Assembly: GCA_036583965.1 (NCBI GenBank)
Contig: JAZBQD010000014.1
Coordinates: 48,365,126-48,429,125, forward strand
Length of the DNA: 64,000 nt
Direction of reading: 5' to 3'
Source of the DNA: Prunella strophiata
Lineage: Eukaryota; Chordata; Aves; Passeriformes; Prunellidae
This document shows positions 1 to 64,000 of this stretch, in pieces (within the stretch, counting starts at the first letter, position 1; every line of letters begins with the position of its first letter). The notes under the pieces were generated by a model. The model was not told where the DNA came from. It ran no database searches and saw only the letters and a list, made by a program, of their open reading frames with translations. A program made the translations under genes and the position numbers.

Positions 1-706
1 CCCATCTGTTAGCAAGGATCACAAAAAGCAAGGGTCACCTTTTACAGCTGCACTACAGGATGCTCAGAGAGGACAGCTCTTGGTGCAGACACTCCTCTGG
101 AGAAGCAGCATTGGGTGTAGTAGAGCCACTTCCAGTGTAAAGTAAGCAACCATTTACAATTTGCTGCCACTGGAGTGATGGGTATCTTTTGTGGGAGGAT
201 GGCAGTGCAGGGCCTCTGACATAGTCTGGTCAGAGGGATTTTTTAAGAATGTCTGAGATCTACATGGTACCTCAGCATTTTCTTGCAGTTGCTAAGAATT
301 AATGGCTCTACAAACATCTTGTAAAACTTAGGCTCTAAAGCATCATAATTACGGCTTGATGATGTTCCTTCTTCTCTGGCCTCCTCCTACCTCCCCCTTA
401 ATTGTTAGGAGGAAGGATAAATTAAAGCCAGAGGCACTATTCTTGCTCTCTTCATTGAATTTTAGGTCCAGTTCCCTAGAAGCTGCAGTCACTTTGTTTA
501 ACTATATTTTGCACAGGTATTAATGCTTTGTAGAGGGCAGTGAAACCATGGCCACCTCTGTGCTGCTCAGTAGATGTTGCTGTGCTGTGCACAGAGCACC
601 TGTTGAAATGGCACCAGTGTGATCAGTGACCCTTGCAGGAGAGCTGCTCTCTTTGGCTGGTCTTGGGTAGCCCAGCACCACTGTTTTGTTACTGTCACAG
701 TAAACT

Positions 707-982
707 GTGCCTCTTGATCTGAAGAGCCCGATGGAGCCAGGGTATTCCTGTGCTCAGGAAGAAGATCTGGGCAGTTGGCTTAGCAACACAGATGCTCCTT
801 CTGTCTTCAGTGACATGCAAAGCAGCCTTAAGGGAGAGTCAAATCCTATTGACAAATTGTCTGTGTTAATACCCTCTGGAAAGCCAAAGACATCTGTCCC
901 ATTGATACAATTTGAGTGGGATGTGTTTCTACATGCAGTAGAAAGCAATAGCTGTAATAAGAATTTATTACATACTGCTTAA
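707..982 (+). other. Unassigned 91-codon open frame in intron 1
   Basis: The frame begins with GTG at 707, has its first ATG at 731 and ends TAA at 980-982. An in-frame stop lies directly upstream at 701-703. The translation is hydrophilic with no repeat, membrane segment or motif I recognise. A frame of this size is expected by chance in 64 kb, and there is no convincing splice acceptor that would keep it open. ASZ1, the usual upstream neighbour of CFTR, runs on the other strand, so this is not obviously part of it. Probably not a gene. Confidence 0.1.
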
Positions 983-3900
983 GTAAATGACAAAGAAATG
1001 GTCATTAGAAATCTACCAAACGATGTTATATATATGATATTTACATGTCAAGTTTATCATGTATGTTTTACTACAGGCAGTAGAAAATAGATGTGGAACT
1101 TGCCTTCTTTTCTTCTTTCCTAATGTACATCCTTGAAACTTGTTCCCTGCTGGGTTTCATACGTGTGTACCCATAGTTAGTGGCAAAACTCTCACAGCAC
1201 TACAGGTTTCCCTGTGAAAGGGTTCATTAAATGCCAGCAAGTAATCCGATGGCATTTGCTAACATAATGCTGTAAAGCCAATCTGTTTCCCTTCCTTCTT
1301 GCTCTCTTCCTTTCAGAATAAATTTCTCAACAACCTCAGGAAAACCTCAGCATTAACGCTGACAAATTGTTTCCAATACGTCAAAAAAAATAGAAGAGCC
1401 ATATTCATTGACAAACTCTGACTGAGCTATGTCACCTAGTGTTATGGAAACATGGATAACTAAAGATTACACTGCCAGTTAAAATAAATTCATAGGCCTT
1501 TTGCATTTCAAATCTTTGCAAAGAATCTAGAACATAATGGCTATAGGAATGCTATAGGAATGTGGTAAAAAAATTACTTTTGTATTTATGTGGTTTAGGT
1601 CTAGTGTTTTCCTTTTAATAAAACATAAAGTATCACCCACAGTTCTTGACAGCACAACTCAAACAGCTGTTAAAAATCCACCTTGAGACAAACATCACAT
1701 GTCAGGCCAGCTCCTCCCATGATTATCACTCCAACCTGAAGGCTGCTTGGCACAGCACCCAAATTGGCCAGATCTAGTTAGGGTGGGACTTCCAAGCAAG
1801 GCCAGGGCAGCTGGAAGATGAACCTCTGTGCAAGCCCTGCCAGCAGCTTGCAGAAGGAACCTGGCTGCAGACTGGGAGGTCCCTGGGGAAGGAGTCAGCA
1901 CTGCTCCTTTAGCTGGCTGGAGGAGTTTATCTAGCACAGCTGCAGCTGGTGTGATGAGCAGTGAGATGAGGATGAGGACTGCATAAGTCTGTATCAAACT
2001 CGGACTTGGGAGGGGAGGGTAGTTTAGGGACCACGTAATTTTGATGGCAATGATAAATCCACCTGGTTAACACAGAGTTAAGCACAGAGTAAGATGAGAG
2101 ACATTTCTAGAAGTAAAGTAGATCTGCTAAAGGTGCTGTCTTTCCCAGATGATAATACAGCCACTCAGCTCTCTTTCTAAATGCTGTCACATTTTGTTAG
2201 TTCAGCTGTGGCAAAATGCCAGGGTAGGTGCTAATCAAAACTATAAATAAAATCAAGGATGTGGAGGGAAACAGTGTAATAAAAAATGTTTTCTCAAAAC
2301 ATACAAAGTGAAAGTGTAAAGCACTTATCTTTTGTCAGGTTGGGAATTGCTTATTGCAGTCTCAAAGCATTATTAAGGGGCTTAGGAAGGTTATTACTTA
2401 GCTGTGAATTAAGTGTTGTGAATTAAAGAAGTTGCCTAGGAAGTACTGTTACTTCCTTGCATTAGCTGCAGTAGTGGTTTTGTGTCCCATAACTTGTATT
2501 CATTCTGTCATTACTGAAGTATCAATGTATGTGAGATGTTGGTGAAGCTGAGAACAGAAATTAGTAAATTGCTGTTCCTGAATGACAAGGATTAGCCAGT
2601 TCTCCACAAGATGTGCACAAAGCCAATAGCAACTGGTCCTTCTGTCTTCAGGAGCTGGTAAAATAAAAATCACTACCTGATATACCATTTGCAGTAACCA
2701 TGAAAGACTTTCATGTAATTTTTACATGAAATTCAAATGTTTTCTTCTAATCCATTTTACCCCTGAAAAATATTGGTTCCTATTTCCACTAGTTGTAAAG
2801 TTTATGGATGTTTTATCATCTCCAAATGGTAAAATGAGAATCCAGTGACTCTTCAAAGTGGACTCTCCTAACTCCCTTCCTATAATGTACCATGAATCAC
2901 TTGTTACTGCTCAGCTACAGTGGTGTGAAAGACTGAGCTAGAAGTCATATGATTCATCTGAAGCCACACTATTATTGCAGAAATGAAGGATACTCCTTCA
3001 ATTTCTTAGAGCATGTTCTCTTTGCAGTGGGTGTGATATAACCATGCACTTGGGAAGTATCTTGGTGCTTTACTGAATTATGGGGATTATAGACTGGTGT
3101 CCTCATGCAATCCATAACTTCATGAAAGTAAATGTTAGTGTGCATGTGTGTGCACACAGTAGCACACAAGTAGTCTTCATCTGTTGTGTTAAGGCCTTTT
3201 TGCACTTTTGTAGTGTTCAAGGATGTCCTTTTACCTTTGTATCAACTTGTTTGCACCCTCAGAATGTGGCTGCAGTTGAGAATGTGCATTACTTTGTGTG
3301 TATGACATATGTTCTTACAGGCATACAGGTGAGCATGTCCAATAAGCTGTTTGCATTTTCTGAGTGACTGTGGAAAACAGTATTGCAAATATTTTGTGGT
3401 TTTTTAGCTGTTGTATACAAAACCAGTTTAAAACAAAAGTTTTGAAATGATTGAGGATTTGCTGAATTTTGTCATAATCATGATTCATGCTGGGCTTTTT
3501 ACAAACTCTGGTTTACATATGGGAGTATGATAGCAATCAACCACAAGCTACTTCTTTTACAGGAACTTCATTTTTTTAAGGAAATATTTTTTATTGATGA
3601 CAATAAAACAGAAATTCAAGTAGTTTCAAAATGCATTCATTAGTTCAAAACAGTTCCTATGTCTTGATCTAGTCCTTTGCTTTCAAAAAGATTTCTGAAC
3701 AGAATCTGGTGAAAATTTTTCTGTAAGTTGATCCTTGGGGATTCATAGGCCTTTTTGGAGCTGAATTGTTTGATAATATTGGTCATGGCTTATAAAGGTT
3801 TGCTCTACAGAGTAGCCATTTGGAGCAGCCTTTTCTGCTTTGTTTTGTCTCAGCATGCCCTATAAACTGGTATTAAAATTTTAAGCATGACATTTGAAAA

Positions 3901-3997
3901 AAAAAAGTAAAATATGTGTATATAATGGACACAATGAAGATCTTATGAGGAGTCCTGTGCAAGATTTGTGTTAAGTGCATATTGCAATGTAAGATAG

Positions 3998-4512
3998 CAT
4001 AGAATCAGAGAATGGCTTGTGTTGGAAGAGATCTTAAAGATCTCTGGCTTCCCATGCCCATACCATGGGCAGAGACACTTTCCAATAGACCAGGTTTCTC
4101 CAAGCTGCATCCACCTGGGCTTGAACACTGCCAGGGATGGGGCATTCCCCAGCTTCTCTAGGCAACCTGTTCCAGTGTCTGACTACCCTCACAGTAAGGA
4201 ATTTCTTCCTAATATCTGATCTAAACTTGCTCTCTTTCAGTTTAAAGCCATCCCCCCTTGTCCTGTCATTACACAGCCTTGTAAAAAGTTCCTCTCCAGC
4301 TCTCCTGGGCTCTGCTTTAGGTACTGGAAGGCTGCTCTAAGACTTCCCCTAGAGCCAGGCTGAACAATTTCAATTCTCTAAGCCTTTCTTCATAGGGAGA
4401 GGTGCTCCATCTTTCTAAACCTCTTCATGGCCTCCTCTGGCCTCACTCCAGCAGGTTCCTGTCCTTCCTGTACTGACTACTCCAGGTGGGGTCTCCCCAG
4501 ATCAGAGCAGAA
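3998..4512 (-). mobile_element. CR1 LINE 3'-end fragment, antisense
   Basis: Read on the minus strand this is the classic 3' end of a bird CR1. On the + strand it opens with the inverted terminal repeat (catagaatcagagaatgg) and continues through the conserved blocks around cctgttccagtg and gtaaggaatttcttcct into the C-terminal reverse transcriptase region. Only about 0.5 kb of a 4.5 kb element remains, the usual 5' truncation. Short open frames here are CR1 shadows. Confidence 0.9.
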
Positions 4513-4887
4513 AGGAATGAAATTTACATGTCCAATTTACTATAGTTTGATTTATTATTCCTTTATATGGACATAGCACATAGCATATTTGGAAATACAG
4601 TACAAAGGTTTCAATCTCCTGTTCATCTGTCTCCTGCTGACTCAGTTGGAAGTCTGGGGCGTGATACCACCCCAAAACTTATAAAATGCAGGAGTTTCAC
4701 AATTATTCCTTTAATATTATATTTGTCAATATAGTTTTGTAAATATAATGCAGGGTTGCACTATATTGTGTCATATATGTGTGTGTATGTGAGTGCATGT
4801 GCACTTAGACATATTTGGATGCTGTGGAGAAAATATTCAGGGTGAGACAAAGCAACTCCAGAAGTAATGCTAGAATATTTTTAACTC

Positions 4888-4891
<4 letters not shown>

Positions 4892-4920
<29 letters not shown>
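4892..4920 (+). repeat. Pure T29 tract at the exon 2 splice acceptor
   Basis: Twenty-nine uninterrupted T residues end 13 bases before exon 2. They serve as the polypyrimidine tract of the intron 1 acceptor, followed by aatgtttgcttag. A run of this length is likely to vary in length between individuals and to be error-prone in sequencing. Confidence 0.95.
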
Positions 4921-58374
<53,454 letters not shown>

Positions 58375-59610
58375 TGATTATGGATGTGCAGTGAATTATC
58401 TTCAGAATTGAATATTATGCAGATGTGTCAGAAAAGTTTCTCTCATACCTTTGATAGCAAACTGGCTTTGGGATGGCACAAACTGAGTTTTTCCATGATC
58501 AGAAGTTTCTCTGGCCTGGAATAGGCAACAGCAAATACTTGCAGTTTAGGATTCAGATTGCAGATGTAGCAGTGATAGGAAAACTTCAAAAAGGCTTGGG
58601 GTTGTTTTGTTATTATATACTTCCTTTTTTTATATATTTAAAAGATACCTTCCTTGGTCTACTTAACAACTTTGCATAGCAGATTCACAATGAATGTTTC
58701 TGAGATCCTTTCACCTATTATCAACAGTGATTTAAAAATCTGTCCTCGATGTCCTGGCAGTCTTTTTCTGATTTTGTGTAAAATACCCTCTGACATAAGA
58801 CTTTGCAGTCATTAGTAATTTTCATAGGTAGGACTGCTTTTAAAACAGAGCATTTCACAATGTTAGCTTATCATCACCTATTTGTTGAGATATGTGAAGC
58901 ACACAGGAAACTCATAAGAGATATGTTTGTTCATACACTTTTCATCATACATTAGCAATGAAAATTTTAGTTTTTATTTTACAATGTAATAGTTACTGAT
59001 CTCTTTCCACTTCATTTATTCTAGGATTTATTCTAGACAGAATTTGTGTAACAAAATACTTTAGTCTTATAAACCAAAAAAAATTTTTGAGAAAAAAGAT
59101 CTCTCACATCCTGTTTTGTCTGCTCTGAACCCTAAATTCAGCCTCTTGAGCCCAACCATTTCAGTATAGGAAAACAAAATTTTACACCAGATTTCAGAGT
59201 CCCTTAAATCCTGATTAATTGAAATTAATTGTCATATTAAAAATATATAATTGGGGCAGATGGTGACAGTGAATCAATATTGCACAAGTCTAACATTAAT
59301 TTTTTTAAAATAAATTATTCAACTAGATTCACCCTGAGGGAAATCATTAGAGCCTCAGAACAAGCAATTAGCCACTTACAGAATCCAAGCTCTTGTTTGC
59401 AGATATGACTGCTGATAGTTGAGAAAGCTGATGGCCATTCAGCAGTGTTTCCTACCCACCAAATATTTTATGCTAGCTCCTTCTTTGCTTTGTGATGAAC
59501 AGCCTGTCTTGAGGGGCAAGCACTTTGTGAAAGGGCTTCATTGCTGTAACTGCAAGACCTGTTGAATAGTAGTTACATGACTAAAAACAAAATAAAATGC
59601 GATGTTGGTA

Positions 59611-60330
59611 AATCACAGAATTTTTTGGGGTTGGGAGGGACCTCTGGAGATCCTCTTGTCCAACTCCCATGACAAGGCAGGGTCACCTAGAGCAGGTGAC
59701 ACAGGAACTCCCCACAGGTGGGGTTTGAATGTCTCCCAAGAGAGAGACTCTACAACCTCTCTGGGCTGTCATCCTCAATGGGAAAAAGTTCTTCCATACA
59801 TTGAGGTGAAACTTTTTGTGTTTTGGTTTATAGCCATTGCTCCTCGTTCTGTCACTGGGCACCACTGAGAAGAGCCTGGCATGATCCAACTGAGAGCAGC
59901 CTTTGAGATACTTAGTTGTGATCCCCTCTCAGTGGTCTCTAGACTGAACAGGCCCAGCTGCTGCAGTCTCTGCTCATAAAAGAGATGCTCCAGACCCCAA
60001 ATGAGCTTTGTGGCCCTCACTGGGCCCTCTCCAGTGGCTCTTTGTCTCTCTTGCTGAGGAGCCCAGAACTCAGCACAGCGCTCCAGATGTCGCCTCACTG
60101 GGGCCGAGCAGAGGGGCAGGACCACCTGCTGGCCATTCTCCTCCCGATGCACCCCAGGTCACCCTGGCCCTCCTGGCCTCAAGGGCACACTGCCAGCTCA
60201 CAGCCAATGTGTCATCTGCCAAGACTCCCAGGTCCTTCTCTGCAGAGCTTCTCTCTAGTAGGTCAGTCCCCCCAAAACCACAACAGCAACAACCTTGTTG
60301 ATTCACTTGGCTCTCATTTGTAGACTCCAT
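59611..60330 (-). mobile_element. CR1 LINE 3' part with reverse transcriptase C terminus, antisense
   Basis: The + strand starts aatcacagaattttttgggg, the inverted CR1 3' end. On the minus strand, broken frames read AEKDLGVLADDTLAVSWQCA, RRHLERCAEFWAPQQER and LEHLFYEQRLQQLGLFSLET, the last blocks of ORF2. At about 720 bases it is the longest of the truncated copies here. It is GC-richer than its surroundings. Confidence 0.92.
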
Positions 60331-60431
60331 CCCCTGTAAGGCAGAATGTGATCACTGTAAGCATAAAAATCTGTATACAAATAATGTGTGTGTATTACAT
60401 GGCTTAATACAAACTGAAGATGTTTCACAAG

Positions 60432-61045
60432 TGTCAGAGGTCTCTCAGGAGCTCAAGATGACCCCAATCAGTTAGAAAGTCTCTGTGTTCTGGCCTGAGA
60501 ACCAAAGAAGGAGTCTCTTGTGCAGTTTTTAAGGTTGTTTATTATTTCTTATCTAACAAATTTTCTCCCTGACCAGCTGAGGTCTGTTCAGCAGGTCAGT
60601 CCCAGGCACACTGCCCACCTCTGGGGTGGTGTTGTCTTTTTATACTATAAACTAGGTGTACATTATTTACAGTTATTTTTCAATACCTATCACCCATGTT
60701 ACACAGTCCAACTCTACTCTAAGCCAATCCAAAAGTGCCACCATCACCCAGAAGATGGAGGCTGTGAAGAAGGAGAAAGAAGGACAGAACACGCCCAAAT
60801 TCCTCCACCTTGACCCCCGAACCCTTATTCTAAAAAACCCTAAAATTCTACATTTTCACCCTGTGATAAACTTATTATTCTACTTAATTTGTGTGGCTTG
60901 TAACTCTTCATATAAGGTTGGTAATTTTTTCCATGGCTCAAGATCAAAGGCACAGGGGTCTTGGGCTCCGTGCCAAGGTCTCTGAGCCCCCTGCCAGGGG
61001 CTCAAGCCATCCAGGGCAACCAGAGGCATGTCCTGAGTTCCAACA
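60432..61045 (-). mobile_element. Probable solo LTR of an endogenous retrovirus, antisense
   Basis: On the minus strand the segment starts TGTTGGAACTCAGGACATGC and ends CA. It has a TATAAAAA box near 60645-60637 and an AATAAA signal at 60543-60538, about 100 bases downstream. That is the U3-R-U5 order of an LTR of about 0.6 kb. Flanks cacaag and caaaag differ at one base and may be a decayed target-site duplication. No internal retroviral gene is next to it, so it is best read as a solo LTR. Its sense-strand frames are meaningless. Confidence 0.65.
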
Positions 61046-64000
61046 CAAAAGAGCAACAGGAAGTCCCACTGTAGGATTCAGAGGGTGCTAGACAAAATAG
61101 TGTTTCAGTAAAGAAGAACTCCTTTTTAAAAGTACAGTTGTGTTAAAATGTCACCTATTAGTAGCAATAAGAAAGTAACTCCCCTTTTCCCTTGGAAAGG
61201 GGGTCTCAAGTTGCTCTAGGCAATTCTGAGTACTTTGCTCTGTATTAAGGCAAAGGACTGTGCTGGAGCACTGGCTATGTTATGTGTTACATGGTAATTT
61301 TTATAGCTTTCTAAGGTCCATCAGGTTATAGAGTGGATCCTCTGGACATCTCTTACCAGTGGATAACTGCCCACCCTCATGACATTAATTTTTAGGTAGC
61401 CCAGAGGAAGAAACTAATAAATATTGCTGTCAGGATGGTCTTTCTTGGCATTCAAAAGCTGTTCCTATGCACAAGCAGATAAAAATAGCTTAATTGGTGT
61501 CAAGATAATAAAACTGCTTCACTGGGTGATACAGATGTATTATTTCCTACTCTGTTGTCTCTGTATTTAGCACTTCCCTCATCAAAGTATTTTACAATTA
61601 TTTGGCTAAAGATGTTTTGCAGAGGGTTGCCTGACTTAGGAGCCTATTTAGTTATACTCTATTTTTCTCTCTAGAGGTAGTTTGAAGCTCCCCACAGGAC
61701 CAGATTGACTAGAACTGACACCTCTCCAGATGTCTCCAGTTACAGACACACACACACCACTCTAGTTTGACATCACTCTTGCCCTTCCTTGAGCAGCTAT
61801 GATGTCTGTGTTTAGAAGCCTGCAGACAAGCATGCCTGAGTGAATAGCACATTTGTAGGTAGCAATCTTTGGCTGTCATATAAGCTGGAGTTTTCTGCAA
61901 GTGGTTGAAAGCCACGTCCAAAGGAGTAGCTGGCCAAACAGATGAGTAGTGGCAAATTTGACTTTATTCCACACAATCTCCATCTTGAGCTTTCCATGAC
62001 ACTGGCACACACATTGAAGGAATCTGAGTTCCTAGATTGGCTTTTATTTCTACATACACAGATACTGTCTTTGAAGCAATTTTGTTGTACACATTTGGCT
62101 TCAAATTAAAAATCCCTATTGTCTCTTATTACCCCATAATGGTTTAATGGTTTTGGCACTTCATTCTCTACAGCCCTGATACTTTGTCTGCTCTGCCTTT
62201 ATTTAAAAAAAAAATACCCCTCTTCCTCCCCTCCAAACATACATGGTCACTCTGACAGCTATTTGTTGCCTCATTCAATGCTACAAATTAGGCTAGATTC
62301 ATTGTTTCACTTTGATAATTTCTGCTAATATCCCTTTAGCTGGTTTTCAGTCTTTTTCTTCCTATCCTTCTAGGCAGTCTTGTAGTGTTTTGAATTTTTT
62401 TTTCCTTCATAAGGAAATAGAAAATAATTTTTTTCAGTAAGTGCTGCTTTCATAGATAAGCATTAGCTAGTCCCAGTGGGCTATTTTAATGCTTTCTAAC
62501 CTCTTCTTTCACTGATGTATATCCTGCAGTAGCAGTGCTTCTACTGTGAAGGACAGTTCCTTTTGTCAGGGAAAGAGAAAATGGCATGCTTTTACTGTTG
62601 TCAAGATTACTTATATAAGGAGATACAAAAAGAATCTCTCAAGGAGATATTAAAACCCAACTTGCTAAATGTCACAGTGCCTCACCCTGTACATCAGGGA
62701 TGCTGAAGAATTAAAGTAATACAGGGTAAAGAAAAGGACCAAATTTAAAAGTACAGCTGTGAAAAAGAATGCTGCTTTTGCAGATGATTTTTATTTACTT
62801 TTTTTTTTTTTATCTAGGACATGATCTTAATATGTTTTTTACTACTGTTGGCAGAAAATCTGAGAACATTTAAACACAAGTTTAAGTAGAGTAAATACTT
62901 GACTGTAAAATCTGCATCAGAATGGCAGTCCTCAAAGTGAGGTGCTGCTCTTCTGGAAAGGAACATAATGAAAAAAAAATATCTTTAGAACATTCTCCTT
63001 TCTGCCTGCCTGCACAGCAGTGTGAAAAAGAGAAAAACAAATCAGTAAAACTTTTAAATGAGCTAGGTATTTAATTTTTGCAGTTCAGAAGAGAAGTATA
63101 CATCCTATAAGTGCAGCCAATATGTAACAGCAGGTGATGTGGAACCTCAGTAAAACCATGTGTTCTGCCTTCAGAGCCAGTTTTGGCAGTGACTTAATGC
63201 ACAAGATTTTTTACAACATGAACCATTGGACAGGATCTCCCAGCTGCACGGTGCATTTTGCAAGCAGTGTGTTTGTGAGGAGGTGATGTCTGGTAACACA
63301 GCCATTGAATACTGTGTCTGTCTGGTCTGAAAAGGTGACTGCTCTCTTTTTAGTAGAAGATAACACAGAGCATGATTAAATTAACTCTGTTAGCTTACTT
63401 GTAAAAGACTTACTTCTTCCATCTTCTGGAAATATGAATTACATAATTATGTTATGAATTATCCTTCATAGTTAAGAAGAGTTTAAGTGATATTAATGAG
63501 GAAATAAATAAAAGAATTTGCAGTGCTATTAAAATCTCAGTAAAATACAATTAGGCAAGGCTAAAAATAGTGTACTATGCTATAGACTTAGGGATGAAAA
63601 TAGTAAATATACCCCTTTATTCAAAAGTACTAGTTAAAGAACATGAAGATAGCTGGCACAGCACTGATGGGAATAATGGATAAGAGACTTGTTGTCACCT
63701 ATCCCATACCTGTCATTATGAATGACAGAACATTTCTACCTGTGAAAGGAAGAATGGATATTTTTGTCAAATGTTCCTGACATGCTACATTCTGCCCAGA
63801 TTTAAATCATAGTTCAAGCTATAGAACAAGGAATTCAGAATTAATTTAAAATTATTTAACTGTCTAAAATACATAGCTGATAAGTCTGTCAGGGGAACTA
63901 GGACATTGAAATGAAATTTTCTTTTGTAGAGAAAGGACTTTTCATCCAGCTGGCTTACCAGCAGACATTAGACAGCATGTAGTGGTATGGCCCCTTGGGA

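Noticed and set aside
4019..4340. Open frames with coding-like look near 4.0-4.3 kb
   Set aside because: They lie entirely in an antisense CR1 fragment.
59775..60330. Minus-strand frames resembling a reverse transcriptase gene
   Set aside because: They are broken frames of a truncated CR1 and not a separate gene.

Overview
This window is vertebrate genomic DNA and almost certainly avian. Its backbone is the CFTR chloride channel gene (ABCC7) on the + strand. It carries eight CR1 LINE pieces, including one nearly complete copy with the bird CR1 3' terminal octamer repeat. The small introns also fit a bird. The species cannot be fixed from sequence alone; a passerine is plausible.

CFTR layout: twenty consecutive coding exons, human exons 2 to 21, lie between 4934 and 58317. 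All have AG/GT borders and 18 have exactly the human length or differ by one whole codon. They run from the N-terminal cytoplasmic segment through TMD1 (exons 3-8), NBD1 (exons 9-14), the R domain (exon 14) and TMD2 (exons 15-21). Exon 1 lies upstream and exons 22-27 (NBD2 and C terminus) lie downstream. Two exons are out of frame by one extra base. Exon 5 has an extra G at 12984/12985 plus a poor donor site, and exon 14 has an extra G in a GGGG run at 44476-44479. Either this copy is recently broken or the assembly has two indel errors; the clean state of the other 18 exons allows both.

Mobile elements: intron 10 holds a nearly full-length CR1 (about 23000-27367, sense to CFTR) with an open ORF1 and an ORF2 broken by one stop and small indels. 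Shorter 3'-end CR1 pieces lie near 3998, 5251, 16460, 35798, 51978, 53248 and 59611. A probable solo LTR (about 60432-61045, minus strand) lies in intron 21.

Unexplained content: a minus-strand, 154-codon decayed coding-like tract followed by a poly(A)-like tail (8411-9094, intron 3) looks like a processed retrocopy, which is uncommon in birds. A 265-codon open frame in intron 7 (17257-18054) has no recognised homology. Long T tracts on the sense strand abut the acceptors of exons 2 and 8. No novel multi-gene system is visible.
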